This document shows positions 52,885 through 62,317 of a stretch of 64,000 bases of DNA, in pieces. This DNA comes from Bacillus proteolyticus. GTDB taxonomy: Bacteria > Bacillota > Bacilli > Bacillales > Bacillaceae_G. A model generated the notes under the pieces. That model saw only the letters and a list, made by a program, of their open reading frames with translations. It had not been told where the DNA came from and did no database searches. The stretch covers positions 124,001 to 188,000 of the forward strand of contig NZ_MACH01000092.1 in assembly GCF_001884065.1 (NCBI RefSeq), written 5' to 3'. Every line of letters starts with the position of its first letter. Positions within the stretch are counted from its first letter, which is position 1. A program made the translations under genes and the position numbers.

Positions 52885-53457
52885 ATGAATCGCTTTAGAA
52901 GATATTGGTATCGATTGATGATATCAAATGATGTGAACTTAGTTCATAAAAGAAGGATGAATCCTGCAAGTAGGTTAGTCGTTACAGCATTACTCGGGTC
53001 ATTTGCTGCTATCTTTCAATCTGCAGGGAACTTAATTCCTGGTATAGGTCTATTTATTAGTCCATTCTCGACACTGCCGATATTTTTTGCTATTTGCTAT
53101 TCTATTCGTGAGGGGATACTCTCTTATATTCTTACTATTTTCCTATTATTTATTATTGAGCCGAGTGAACTAATTGTCTTTCCCTTTACTACAGGATTAT
53201 TAGGTATAGCGTTAGGAGTATCCTTTTTACAATTCAAGAGGAGGATTTTGATAGTTTCCTTTTCAGCGTTATGTCTACTTATAGGAATTATGATCGTTCT
53301 CGATATATTCCGCTTTCCAGTACTTGGTCCTACTGTTCATACAATTATGGATATAAAAGCTATTACATTAATATTTATACTGAGTTTTGTATACTGCTGG
53401 ATCTATGCAGAGTTGTGTAGAATAATGATGAATAGAGTATATAAAGTATGGTCTTAA
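52885..53457 (+). CDS. Multi-helix membrane protein, ECF S-component-like
   Basis: A 190-residue protein with a basic N-terminal tail (residues 1-28, HKRRMNPASRL) and about five or six hydrophobic helices. The run ALLGSFAAIFQSAGNLIPGI is reminiscent of substrate-binding S components of vitamin transporters, but no diagnostic motif is present and no ECF ATPase is near. Function unknown. AGGGGGAA precedes ATG by 6 bases. Confidence 0.6.
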   Translation: MNRFRRYWYRLMISNDVNLVHKRRMNPASRLVVTALLGSFAAIFQSAGNLIPGIGLFISPFSTLPIFFAICYSIREGILSYILTIFLLFIIEPSELIVFPFTTGLLGIALGVSFLQFKRRILIVSFSALCLLIGIMIVLDIFRFPVLGPTVHTIMDIKAITLIFILSFVYCWIYAELCRIMMNRVYKVWS

Positions 53458-53525
53458 CAATTGCATAAAATCTTTTTGAACAAATACACTTTCTCATATA
53501 TTTTCAAAGATTGGAGATTTAAGTC

Positions 53526-54089
53526 ATGTATAACATTGAAATTAGAAGGCCGAATTCGAATGATTTAGATGAACTACATTTGTTTTTTCGTCTTGTTATT
53601 ACTAATACATTTAAAAACGAAGGGTTATCACATCTATTAGATGACATAGAAAATGAAATTAACTCGAAAAAGCAATATTTGAAAGATGATTTTGATAGTA
53701 ATGGAGAAAATCGTTACTTTTTATTAGCAATAGATACAAATAACGATAAAATTATTGGAACAATTGAAGTCGGTCCAGCAAGTACATTGATTAATAGTTG
53801 TACAGACGGTGTACTTAAGGATTTGTATGAAATAGGAACTGTATTTATACTTCCGGAGTACCAAAGAAAAGGTATAGGGAGTTTACTTCTAAATACAATG
53901 TATCTTACATTACTTAGCAGAGGAATAACCGAATGCTGTTTAGATAGTGGATACAAAAAAGCACAAAGTATATGGACAAAAAAGTTTGGAAAACCTAGTT
54001 ATGTGCTGAAGGATTATTGGGGCGAATCAAACGATCATATGATTTGGAAAAAAAGTTTACATGATATACCTATAATATTTGAATTATAA
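53526..54089 (+). CDS. GNAT family N-acetyltransferase
   Basis: A 187-residue GNAT with motif A GTVFILPEYQRKGIGSLLLN (Q-R-K-G-I-G loop) and a following helix. The C-terminal extension (KDYWGESNDHMIWKKSLHD) is unusual. Acceptor unknown. GGAG lies 9 bases before ATG. Confidence 0.85.
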   Translation: MYNIEIRRPNSNDLDELHLFFRLVITNTFKNEGLSHLLDDIENEINSKKQYLKDDFDSNGENRYFLLAIDTNNDKIIGTIEVGPASTLINSCTDGVLKDLYEIGTVFILPEYQRKGIGSLLLNTMYLTLLSRGITECCLDSGYKKAQSIWTKKFGKPSYVLKDYWGESNDHMIWKKSLHDIPIIFEL

Positions 54090-54166
54090 AATGAAATATC
54101 TCTCTTAACATAGCTTTTCTTACATACTTATGCTATTATTTATCTTTATAATAAAAGAGGACGTGA

Positions 54167-54547
54167 ATGAACTTGATTAAAATTAATATTCCTGAAGCTG
54201 ATGTTTCAATTACTGAACGTAAACAAGTTATTAAAGGAGACGAGCCATTAATTACTCCAATTAACGGTTTTATCGATTTCCACTTGTTCCCTAGAGATAA
54301 AGGCGGCATTTTTATGTTTTACAATATTAATGACGAACTTCTTTTCGTAGGTAAAGCTCGTAAAATTAGACAACGTATTAAAAAGCATTTTGAAGACAAT
54401 GTTTCACCAATCAAAAATCATCGTGATGAAGTATATCGTATCGATGCATGTATCGTAGAAGATCCAACAGAAAGAGAAATTTACGAAACTTACATTATTA
54501 ATGAATATAAAGCAAAATATAACGTTGATAAAGTGTTCTATAAATAA
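54167..54547 (+). CDS. GIY-YIG domain protein
   Basis: A 126-residue protein. The GIY-YIG core reads GGIFMFYNINDELLFVGKAR then KIRQRIKKHFEDN, with G-I-F standing for GIY and F-V-G for YIG and the catalytic-type Arg following. The conserved Glu may be in the last helix (PTEREIYETYIINEY). It is shorter than homing endonucleases and probably a stand-alone domain of unknown role. AGAGG is upstream of ATG. It is followed by its own terminator. Confidence 0.8.
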   Translation: MNLIKINIPEADVSITERKQVIKGDEPLITPINGFIDFHLFPRDKGGIFMFYNINDELLFVGKARKIRQRIKKHFEDNVSPIKNHRDEVYRIDACIVEDPTEREIYETYIINEYKAKYNVDKVFYK

Positions 54548-54553
54548 GTAACA

Positions 54554-54592
54554 AAAAACAATCCTAGCACATATACTGGGATTGTTTTTTTG
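54554..54592. terminator. Terminator after the GIY-YIG gene
   Basis: AAAAAACAATCCTAG pairs with GGGATTGTTTTTTT around a short loop. A convergent gene ends just beyond. Confidence 0.8.
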
Positions 54593-54596
54593 TGTT

Positions 54597-54803
54597 TCAT
54601 TCTTCATTTCTTTCTCCTTTTTTAAAATGATTAGCAGCAATTAAACAGAAAAGCCCTATAAATAAAATTATAATTCCAAGCGTTTTATGTTTTCCTTCAA
54701 AAAAAGGAATATCTGAAATAACATTTGTAATACATAACCCTATAAACACAAGGATAGGTCCTGCCCACAGTAATACATTGCCGAATTTCGTATGTTGCCA
54801 CAT
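54597..54803 (-). CDS. Small two-helix membrane protein
   Basis: A 68-residue protein with two hydrophobic segments (NVLLWAGPILVFIGLCITNV and TLGIIILFIGLFCLIAANHF) and a basic/acidic tail. No family recognised; it resembles small Bacillus membrane proteins of unknown function. The start is ATG at 54803, with GAGGAGGG 5 bases upstream; the longer frame to 54818 begins on that site. Confidence 0.65.
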   Translation of the reverse strand: MWQHTKFGNVLLWAGPILVFIGLCITNVISDIPFFEGKHKTLGIIILFIGLFCLIAANHFKKGERNEE

Positions 54804-54935
54804 AGTAACCCTCCTCACTATTTTTTACATATATATCCATAAAATAAAAGTAAATTCATAGAGAAAAATAGTTTTTTTCATATTGAAAATTGAACCTTCA
54901 TATATTGGTACAAGCAAACGAGAAAGGGGACCATC

Positions 54936-55715
54936 ATGAATTGGTTAGAAGCTTTTATATTAGGAATAATACAAGGTTTAACAGAGTTTTTGCCGATTAG
55001 TAGTACAGGACATCTTTATTTAGGAAGGCATTTGTTTCAATTAGATGACGCAGGTTTATTTTTAGATACGATGCTGCATATCGGAACTTTGCTTGCAGTG
55101 TTTATTTATTACAAAAAAGAATTTATATACTTAATTAAAAATCCATTTTCAAAACTAATGTTATTGCTTATTGTTGGGACGATACCTGCAGTTGTAATTG
55201 GATTGTTATTTAAAGACTTCTTTGAAGATATTTCAAAAACAGGTATTACGATTGGATGGGAGTTTTTAGTGACAGGTTTCTTTCTCTACATGGCCGATAA
55301 ACAAAAAAATGGTCGTAAAAAAATGGATGACATTACATATAAAGATGCATTTATCATCGGTTCATTTCAAGCGGCTGCTATTTTTCCGGCAATTTCCCGT
55401 TCTGGTATGACAATCGTCGCTGCATTATGGAGAAAATTAGACCGTGAAACAGCTGCTTACTTTTCTTTTTTACTGTCGACACCAGCCATTGTTGGAGCTA
55501 TCATTTTGCAATTTATAGATGTTTTTCAAGGGAAAGTAGAATCTATTTCTAGTACATCTTTAATTGTCGGAACGTTATCAGCAGCGTTTTTTGGTTACAT
55601 AGCTGTTTCATGGATGATTCAATATTTAAAACGTCACTCCTTAAAAGTATTCGCGTATTACGTATGGGGATTAGGCATTTTAATTTTAACGTTGCAATTT
55701 ACTCATGTGTTTTAA
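54936..55715 (+). CDS. uppP: Undecaprenyl-diphosphatase UppP (BacA)
   Basis: A 259-residue, eight-helix enzyme of the UppP/BacA family. The first active-site motif is ILGIIQGLTEFLPISSTGHL and the second SRSGMTIVAALWRKLDRETA. It hydrolyses undecaprenyl diphosphate to the monophosphate carrier for cell wall synthesis. AAAGGGGACC precedes ATG by about 7 bases. It is not homologous to the BcrC-type enzyme at 22592, which performs the same reaction. Confidence 0.93.
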   Translation: MNWLEAFILGIIQGLTEFLPISSTGHLYLGRHLFQLDDAGLFLDTMLHIGTLLAVFIYYKKEFIYLIKNPFSKLMLLLIVGTIPAVVIGLLFKDFFEDISKTGITIGWEFLVTGFFLYMADKQKNGRKKMDDITYKDAFIIGSFQAAAIFPAISRSGMTIVAALWRKLDRETAAYFSFLLSTPAIVGAIILQFIDVFQGKVESISSTSLIVGTLSAAFFGYIAVSWMIQYLKRHSLKVFAYYVWGLGILILTLQFTHVF

Positions 55716-55786
55716 TTTAGTAATTCTTCGTTTAGATCCTGTTTCATTCATACAAGGCAGGATCTCTTTTCATTAAGGGGGAAAAT

Positions 55787-57109
55787 ATGTTTAATAAGGC
55801 TATTGTTATTGGTGGAAGTATGGCGGGAAAGTTTGCAGCAAAAGCATTATCAACTTCTTTTAAAGAAGTAATCATTTTAGAAGTCGGTGAAAAATGGGAT
55901 GGAAAAACTTCAAGAAAAAGAGTTCCACAAAGCAATCATCCTCACGTGTTATTAAAAGGTGGAGAAAAAGCAATTGAAGAATTGTTTCCTACTATTACGA
56001 ATGAATTAATAGAAGCGGGCAGTATCATAAATAACTTTACGCGTGATTTGAAATGGCATCAATTTGGTCTATGGAAACAACCGTTCATAGGGGAAGTACA
56101 TATGATTCAGCAAAGTCGCCCTTTGCTAGAATGGCATATTCAAAAACGAATTGATCAAATTTCAAATATTACTATTAAATATGAAACATTGGTTAAAGGG
56201 TTATTAGTAGATGGAAAGCTTAACAAAGTGTGTGGAGTAAAAGTTAAATATTTAGAGGCAGGCATGCAAGAAGAAGTTTATGCAGATATTGTAATTGATG
56301 CGAGTGGATTTGGGTCGAAAAGTATAGAGTGGCTACGAGAATACGAAATTGAAGTAAAAGAAGAGAAAGTTCGTATTGATTTATTTTACGCAACGAAAAT
56401 GTTCAAACTTAAAGAAAATGAGGAGTTAGACTGTTGTAATATGTTAATGTCTCCAAGTTTCCCTGAAAACCCTTATGGCGTTCTTATTCAAACGATTGAA
56501 GATAATCGTTATTTTGTTACCTTCAGTGGATATGCAAATGAGAAAGCACCACAAACAGATGATGAGTTTTATGATTTTGCTGAAAATCTATCAATCCCTA
56601 ATGTAACAAAGTTTCTAAACAAAGCTGAGGGGATTACTGATATAAAGACATACAAAATTCCTTATCAAGTACGTCGGCGATTTGATTTAGTTAGCAATGT
56701 ACCAGAAGGGTTGTTAGTAGTTGGAGATGCGCAATGTCGTTTTGATCCCGTTTTCGGTCAAGGTGTTTCAGTTGCTGCTATGGAATCTCACCAGTTGCAA
56801 TTACTTCTGCAAGGTAGAAAACAACTTGATAAAACATTTACACAACAATTTTATAAAAAGGCAGCTAATATAATAGAAACCCCTTGGGATATGACAACAA
56901 CGGAAATATCACGTCACCCGCAACTAAAGAGAGAATTAACTACGAAACAAAAATTTCAGCTGTGGTATACGAAACAAATATATCGACTATCCGCAAGTGA
57001 TTCCGATGTTTATATTCGGTTAGTACGAGTGATGAATTTAATTCGTAGTCCATTTCATCTTTTTCATCCGAAAGTGCTACTAGCTGTATTACTTAATCGA
57101 AAGAAATAG
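55787..57109 (+). CDS. FAD-dependent oxidoreductase (monooxygenase/geranylgeranyl reductase-like)
   Basis: A 440-residue flavoprotein. The N-terminal nucleotide motif is KAIVIGGSMAGKFAAKALST (G-G-S-M-A-G in place of G-x-G-x-x-G). The second FAD motif is GLLVVGDAQCRFDPVFGQGV followed by SVAAMESHQL, typical of PHBH-type hydroxylases and reductases. Substrate unknown. Directly follows uppP by 71 bases. AAGGGGG precedes ATG. Confidence 0.83.
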   Translation: MFNKAIVIGGSMAGKFAAKALSTSFKEVIILEVGEKWDGKTSRKRVPQSNHPHVLLKGGEKAIEELFPTITNELIEAGSIINNFTRDLKWHQFGLWKQPFIGEVHMIQQSRPLLEWHIQKRIDQISNITIKYETLVKGLLVDGKLNKVCGVKVKYLEAGMQEEVYADIVIDASGFGSKSIEWLREYEIEVKEEKVRIDLFYATKMFKLKENEELDCCNMLMSPSFPENPYGVLIQTIEDNRYFVTFSGYANEKAPQTDDEFYDFAENLSIPNVTKFLNKAEGITDIKTYKIPYQVRRRFDLVSNVPEGLLVVGDAQCRFDPVFGQGVSVAAMESHQLQLLLQGRKQLDKTFTQQFYKKAANIIETPWDMTTTEISRHPQLKRELTTKQKFQLWYTKQIYRLSASDSDVYIRLVRVMNLIRSPFHLFHPKVLLAVLLNRKK

Positions 57110-57172
57110 CAGGAATATAATTGATTAAAAAAGAATGTATAACAGTTAGTAAATCAAGAAGGAGAATACGGG

Positions 57173-57700
57173 ATGGAAATATACATAGAGCAACTAAAGA
57201 AACAAGACGCTAAGGATTTATTTACGTTTGAACTTACGAATAAATCTTTTTTTGAAACAATGGTACCAAATCGTGGCTCGAAATATTTTGAATTTGAATA
57301 TTTCCAAAAACTACTAGACGATTTATTAATAGAACAGGCGGATGGAGATTCTTATTTTTATTTAATTCGTAATGAAGAAAAAGAAATTGTAGGACGAATA
57401 AATTTAGTAGATATAGATACAGAAACTCGAATTAGTTCGCTAGGGTATCGGGTCGGAGAAAAATTTACTAAAAAAGGAGTTGCAACAGCAGCCGTAAAAT
57501 TAATTTTAGACGTAGCGAAAAACAATGAAATTAATAGGGTTCATGCTAAAACAACGACTAATAATCTCGCATCACAAATTGTACTAGAAAAAAGCGGATT
57601 TTCTTCTTATCAAAACGAATCAGATACAACATCTGTAGAATTAAATGGAGAACATGTGAAGTTTGTACATTATATTTGGAGAAATACTTCGCGCTTATAA
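57173..57700 (+). CDS. RimJ/RimL-type GNAT acetyltransferase
   Basis: A 175-residue GNAT with an N-terminal beta strand set ([20 protein letters not shown]), motif A ([20 protein letters not shown]) and motif B ([20 protein letters not shown] then KSGF). The pattern is typical of the RimJ/RimL subgroup, which often acetylates protein N-termini; target unknown. AAGGAGAA precedes ATG by 6 bases. It starts a run of three closely spaced genes. Confidence 0.85.
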   Translation: MEIYIEQLKKQDAKDLFTFELTNKSFFETMVPNRGSKYFEFEYFQKLLDDLLIEQADGDSYFYLIRNEEKEIVGRINLVDIDTETRISSLGYRVGEKFTKKGVATAAVKLILDVAKNNEINRVHAKTTTNNLASQIVLEKSGFSSYQNESDTTSVELNGEHVKFVHYIWRNTSRL

Positions 57701-57716
57701 TAAGGGGGACTTATTC

Positions 57717-58238
57717 ATGAATGATTTACGTTATCCAATTGGCCAATTTACATACAAACGTCCTATAACTGAAGAAATGATTGATACATGGATTCAAGAA
57801 ATTGAAGATTTACCTAATGAACTAACAAAGGCAATTAAAGATTTAGATCAGAAGCAGTTAGATACACCGTATCGCGTTGGAGGATGGACTGTCCGTCAAG
57901 TTGTTCATCACGTTGTTGATAGCCATATGAATAGCTACATACGCTTTAAATTAGCACTGACAGAAAAGAATCCAACTATTAAACCGTATAAAGAAGAAAA
58001 GTGGGCAGAATTGCCTGATTCGAAATTACCGGTAGATGTTTCACTAGTAATGCTAGATTCATTACATAAAAGATGGGTTAACCTTTTATATTCATTAGAA
58101 CCTACTGATTTAGAAAAGACATTTAATCATCCTGAATCTGGTGAAACAAAACTGGCTGTTGCAATTGGACTATACGCCTGGCACGGTCGTCATCATACAG
58201 CTCATATTACTTCTTTAAGAAAGCGTCTAAATTGGTAA
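57717..58238 (+). CDS. YfiT/BstA-type DinB family enzyme (bacillithiol transferase-like)
   Basis: A 173-residue DinB-fold protein close to B. subtilis YfiT. Three metal-binding histidines are visible: one in [16 protein letters not shown] (near residue 65), two in [19 protein letters not shown] (near 155-160). The family includes metal-dependent S-transferases that use bacillithiol. Start ATG at 57717, with AAGGGGG 8 bases upstream; a longer frame from 57663 overlaps the GNAT gene. It is followed without gap by another GNAT. Confidence 0.85.
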   Translation: MNDLRYPIGQFTYKRPITEEMIDTWIQEIEDLPNELTKAIKDLDQKQLDTPYRVGGWTVRQVVHHVVDSHMNSYIRFKLALTEKNPTIKPYKEEKWAELPDSKLPVDVSLVMLDSLHKRWVNLLYSLEPTDLEKTFNHPESGETKLAVAIGLYAWHGRHHTAHITSLRKRLNW

Positions 58239-58239
58239 T

Positions 58240-58713
58240 ATGGAGATTATATTAGAGAAGGCGACAGAAGCTGATGCAGAAGTTATATTTCAAATGCAAA
58301 TAGACTCATTTAGCCTTTTATTAAATACATATAAAGACTATGAAACAAATCCAGCAAATGAAACTATCGAAAAAACTATTTATAGAATAAATCATGTAGA
58401 CAGTGGCTTCTATAAAATAATAGTGGCTATGAATCTTGTGGGAGCGATATGTATTTCACAAAAAGAAACACCCTCTAAATTTTGGATCAGTCCAATGTTT
58501 ATTCACCCGAGTCATCAAGGAAAAGGAATTGCTCAAAAGGTACTTACATTAATTGAGGAAATGTTTCCTGAAGCAACGAGCTGGGAACTGGCTACTATTT
58601 TAGAAGAAGAGAAAAATTGTTTTTTGTATGAAAAGATGGGGTATAAAAGAACAGAAGTTATAAAGAAATTAAATGATAAAACTACACTTATTTATTACAA
58701 AAAAGAAAGGTAA
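58240..58713 (+). CDS. GNAT family N-acetyltransferase
   Basis: A 157-residue GNAT starting 1 base after the YfiT-like stop. Motif A is ISPMFIHPSHQGKGIAQKVL (H-Q-G-K-G-I-A) and motif B TSWELATILEEEKNCFLYEK then MGYKR. It has no ribosome site of its own beyond the preceding gene, so translation is probably coupled. Substrate unknown. Confidence 0.85.
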   Translation: MEIILEKATEADAEVIFQMQIDSFSLLLNTYKDYETNPANETIEKTIYRINHVDSGFYKIIVAMNLVGAICISQKETPSKFWISPMFIHPSHQGKGIAQKVLTLIEEMFPEATSWELATILEEEKNCFLYEKMGYKRTEVIKKLNDKTTLIYYKKER

Positions 58714-58741
58714 AGCATATAAAATACGCTTTACCTTTTTA
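58706..58741 (+). terminator. Terminator after the GNAT/YfiT cluster
   Basis: AAAGGTAAAGC and GCTTTACCTTT form an 11-bp stem with an 11-base loop and a T-run. The left arm overlaps the last codons. Confidence 0.85.
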
Positions 58742-58833
58742 TGATAATTCAGATTAAATATACAAAAATAATGTATATTCTTCCAAAATACTCGGGTTAG
58801 TAATTTTGAAATTGAATAAAAATACAAAAACTA

Positions 58834-59211
58834 CTACTTTGTCGTAAATGTTACTAACGCTTTTTGAATGCTTAAAATACTATCGTCACCTTTAAATTCT
58901 TTCGTAATTGGATCCTCCATACTAGACACCCAAATTTTAAGTTCTGCATCCAAATCAAAATGTCCAGCCGTTTCGATGCTGTATTGTGTAATACTTTTAT
59001 AAGGAATAGAATGGTATTCTGTTTTTTTGCCAGTTACTCCTTGTTTATCTACTAAAATAAGACGACGATTTGTAAATACGATTAGATCACGAATTAATTT
59101 ATAAGCATGCTCTACTTTTTCATCGTCTAGCATAATCTTCTCTAAATCACGTTCTACACTTTCAGAACTCGTATTTGATGCATTTCCTAAAATACCGCTA
59201 AATAAACCCAT
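58834..59211 (-). CDS. Bacterial PH-domain protein
   Basis: A 125-residue protein with the bPH (DUF1696-type) pattern: EKIMLDDEKVEHAYKLIRDL, LIVFTNRRLILVDKQGVTGK and YHSIPYKSITQYSIETAGHF. It is a cytosolic, probably oligomeric ring-forming fold whose role is unknown; often a stress-response protein. AGGAGGAATT precedes ATG by 8 bases. Confidence 0.88.
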   Translation of the reverse strand: MGLFSGILGNASNTSSESVERDLEKIMLDDEKVEHAYKLIRDLIVFTNRRLILVDKQGVTGKKTEYHSIPYKSITQYSIETAGHFDLDAELKIWVSSMEDPITKEFKGDDSILSIQKALVTFTTK

Positions 59212-59390
59212 ATTAAATTCCTCCTTTAATATATGTGGAATGAATTACTTATATTGTAACATGTTACTCACAAAGATATTATGACATTACTTTAGTAGTT
59301 TTTGGTTATTGTTGTAATTAGTTTATATAACCTCATCTTAATATCTTGTGCTAATATGAAATTAAGAAAAAAGAAGCAGAGGGATATAGC

Positions 59391-60242
59391 ATGAAGAATA
59401 TCGGTTTAGTATTAGAAGGCGGCGGGATGAAAGGATTATATACTGCAGGAGTACTTGAGTATTTTATGGAAAGGGATTTATTCTTTCCGTATGTAGTCGG
59501 TGTATCCGCTGGAGCATGTATGGGAGCAACATATTTGTCACGTCAAAAAGGAAGAAATAAGAAAGTGAATACAGAGCTAGTAGCAGATCACAGGTATATA
59601 TCTTATCGAAATTTAATTAGAAAACGTGAATTATTTGGAATGGATTTTTTATTCGATGAAGTACCAAACAAAATTGTACCGTTTGATTTTCAAACTTTCC
59701 TAAATTCAAATGAACAGTTTGTAATCGGAACGACTGATTGCGAATCAGGACAAGCAGTTTATTATAATAAAACAGAACACGGAAATGATATTTTAAAAAT
59801 TATTCGTGCATCAAGCTCTGTTCCGTTTATAGCACCTGCTGTAGATTATGATAATCGAAAATTGTTAGATGGAGGGATTATAGATCCTATTCCAGTATTA
59901 AAAGCGCAAAATGATGGTTACCAAAAGAATGTTGTTATTATGACAAAGCCGGATGGATACGAGAAGCAGCGGAATAAATTTTCTGGATTGGCTAAAATTT
60001 TATATAGAAAATATCCGAAAATCGCAGAGACTTTAGTAGAACATTATCGCTTTTATAATGAAACGATATCTTATATGAGTCAAAAAGAACAAAAAGATAA
60101 TTTTTATGTAATTCAACCAAGTGTACAACTTCCTATAAGCGGAATAGAAAGAGACAAGGAAAAACTCGTTAATTTATATAATCTAGGTTATAAAGATGCT
60201 CAATATCATTATGAAAACTTATTAAATTGGATAGAGAAATAA
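59391..60242 (+). CDS. Patatin-like phospholipase
   Basis: A 283-residue acyl hydrolase with the Ser-Asp dyad of patatins. The oxyanion loop is LVLEGGGMKGLYTAGVLEYF, the serine motif YVVGVSAGACMGA (G-V-S-A-G), and the Asp lies in RKLLDGGIIDPIPV (D-G-G). It probably deacylates membrane lipids. It sits 12 bases upstream of the YxiJ-like gene. GAGGG lies 8 bases before ATG. Confidence 0.92.
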   Translation: MKNIGLVLEGGGMKGLYTAGVLEYFMERDLFFPYVVGVSAGACMGATYLSRQKGRNKKVNTELVADHRYISYRNLIRKRELFGMDFLFDEVPNKIVPFDFQTFLNSNEQFVIGTTDCESGQAVYYNKTEHGNDILKIIRASSSVPFIAPAVDYDNRKLLDGGIIDPIPVLKAQNDGYQKNVVIMTKPDGYEKQRNKFSGLAKILYRKYPKIAETLVEHYRFYNETISYMSQKEQKDNFYVIQPSVQLPISGIERDKEKLVNLYNLGYKDAQYHYENLLNWIEK

Positions 60243-60254
60243 AGGGGTGGGTAT

Positions 60255-60626
60255 TTGAAGTTAGGAAAACAAGTTATGTTTAATGAATTGCAGAAAATGC
60301 ATAGTCCTCTATATAAACCATTTCCGAATTGTGATATTCGAAAAATACGGAAAGATCATAAAAATATGTTTACAGAAGATGATTGTATAAGTGCTGATTT
60401 AAATTATTATTGGATGCATACAGCAGGGACTTTAAGTTACGTACTTAATGAAAATGAAAAGGAGATTTCGTTTGAGCAAATAAAATGGCTACGAAAATCG
60501 TTTTTCGAATGGTTTCCACAATATCGTTTTCTAGAAACAGAAATTGTGAAGTATCCCATTTTGTATAGAGATTTCATGAATTATGAGAAGGTCCGGAAAC
60601 TATTACTTTATTACCTTACTGAATAA
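60255..60626 (+). CDS. YxiJ-like protein
   Basis: A 123-residue protein resembling the B. subtilis YxiJ family (ADLNYYWMHTAGTLSYVLNE, then KSFFEWFPQYRFLE). In B. subtilis yxiJ lies in a toxin/immunity-rich region; function unknown here. The start is TTG, with AAAGGGGTGG about 5 bases upstream. It is probably cotranscribed with the patatin-like gene 12 bases ahead. Confidence 0.6.
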   Translation: MKLGKQVMFNELQKMHSPLYKPFPNCDIRKIRKDHKNMFTEDDCISADLNYYWMHTAGTLSYVLNENEKEISFEQIKWLRKSFFEWFPQYRFLETEIVKYPILYRDFMNYEKVRKLLLYYLTE

Positions 60627-60635
60627 AAGCGAAAG

Positions 60636-60666
60636 CGTACAGGTTACATTACTTGTACGTTTTTTG
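60636..60666 (+). terminator. Terminator after the patatin/YxiJ pair
   Basis: CGTACAGGT and ACTTGTACG pair (one G-U) with a 6-base loop, followed by TTTTTT. The gap to 60895 has no other feature. Confidence 0.8.
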
Positions 60667-60895
60667 TTCATAAAATATACAATATTAACAACTTGTTTAT
60701 ATAGGAATTCTAATACGAAGAAAGAAGTACATATAGAATGATGTAAGGGAGGGAGAGATGTTTAGTGACCGTTTTCCATTAATTTATTGTCCAACTCGAA
60801 TATATTTAGTTAATTATGTTAAAATATTTCGAGTGAAATCAAGTACTTATTTTATCAAACATTAAACAAAATAAGTGAGAAGGGACAACATTAAC

Positions 60896-61261
60896 ATGGA
60901 AAACGTATCAACTATAGATAAATTGGAATCAATAAAATCTTTACAGTCAACAATCCGTAAACTTGAAAATGCACTATCACAAATGACTCAAAAAGGTGCA
61001 AATACTACATTAGTGAAAAAACGACTTAAAGCTGTGTGCGTAGGGTTAGCAGTGCTAGAAAAAGTATGGAACCAAGAAAGTCACCTGTATAGCCATGAAG
61101 AGTTAGCAGAAGCTCGTAATATCCTTGCTGGTTTGCTTCCATCAATCGAGAGGGCCTATGATAAGTCTAAGGCTGGTAGTCCACAAAGAACGCTTTTAAC
61201 AAGGAGGATCAAAGCGTTAGAACTTTCTATTCAGGCAATTGATAAACTTTCTAGTGAATGA
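60896..61261 (+). CDS. Helical hypothetical protein of Bacillus type
   Basis: A 121-residue, strongly alpha-helical protein with repeated heptad-like blocks (SLQSTIRKLENALSQMTQKG, then LLTRRIKALELSIQAIDKLS). Two similar lysine/leucine-rich segments (VKKRLKAVCVGLAVLEKVWN and RRIKALELSIQAIDK) suggest an internal duplication. I do not recognise a function. ATG at 60896, with AAGGGAC upstream. Confidence 0.65.
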   Translation: MENVSTIDKLESIKSLQSTIRKLENALSQMTQKGANTTLVKKRLKAVCVGLAVLEKVWNQESHLYSHEELAEARNILAGLLPSIERAYDKSKAGSPQRTLLTRRIKALELSIQAIDKLSSE

Positions 61262-61343
61262 CTCATCTAAATACATAACATCCAAATTCTAATTTTATAA
61301 AAGCAATCTAGTGAAAAGAAAGAAATACAAAGGAGGAAGATGG

Positions 61344-62317
61344 GTGACTTCAATAACTAGTCCTAAGTTAGAGGAGCTTAATAATCAATTAAAGAATGGA
61401 AACGAAAAAGCTTTGTATACTTTTTTGCATGAAATAAAGTCGAATAATACGCCACTAATAGAACAATGTCCTGTAGATAGTCAGTATAGTCTTATAACGT
61501 ATATGCTAATAGAGCGTCTGTGTTAAGCATAGGGATGAAAGTGCAGTATAGCAGTCGTTTCCCTTCAAATCATTATCCATCTGGAAAAATTGAAACACAT
61601 TCTTTTCATAGTACGATTTTAAATAACACACGTAGAATTCATATTTATACGCCTCATGATTATTCTCACACTTCACATCTTCAAGAACTTCTCATTGTGT
61701 TTGATGGGAATTCATTCATTAATAACTTTTCAATCGAAAGAACACTCAATTATTTAATTCACGCAAAAAAAATCCCTTCTTGTATTGCTGTTGCTATAGA
61801 ACCAGTTAATCGGCTAGAAGAACTAACTTATAACGATAAAATGAATGCGTTTTTAACGGAGGAATTACTTCCGTGGATCCAGGCGAAGTATCGAGTGCAT
61901 CAAGAAGCCAAACATACAACAATTGCTGGTTTCAGTCTTGGTGGCTTAGCAGCTTTTTATGCAGCGCTTCAAAATCCACACATTTTCGGGAACGTGTTGT
62001 CAATGTCTGGATCCGTGCATTGGAAAAAGGATGCCTATGAAAATAAAATTCCTTGGATTGAAAATCAAATTTCATCTATAAATTCCAATACGAGTCAACC
62101 TCATTTTTACATAGCAGCAGGAGAACTCGAAAACAAACCTCTTTTAACGGCTAATAGGAGCCTGTACAAAGCTTTAAAAGAAAAAGAGTACCAAATTACT
62201 TATGAAGAGTTTCAAGGCGGATATGACAGTGTGTGGTGGCGAGAAAAGTTATTTGATGGATTGATAGCATTGAAACATACAAAAACAACGCTAAAAAATG
62301 AAAAGGGGAATGAATCC
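61344..62317 (+). pseudogene. Enterochelin-esterase-like gene with internal deletion and frameshift
   Basis: GTG at 61344 (AAAGGAGG upstream) opens TSITSPKLEELNNQLKNGNE, the normal start of a Fes/IroE-like esterase with an N-terminal domain, but stops at 61526. A second frame from about 61520 gives IHIYTPHDYSHTSHLQELLI, the nucleophile elbow IAGFSLGGLAAFYAALQNPH, and a catalytic-type His region. Around 80-100 codons of the middle are lost at the junction. The esterase core survives from 61520, read from GTG, but its N-terminal domain is broken. Its stop codon is also missing, so it runs in frame into DUF1992. Confidence 0.72.
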
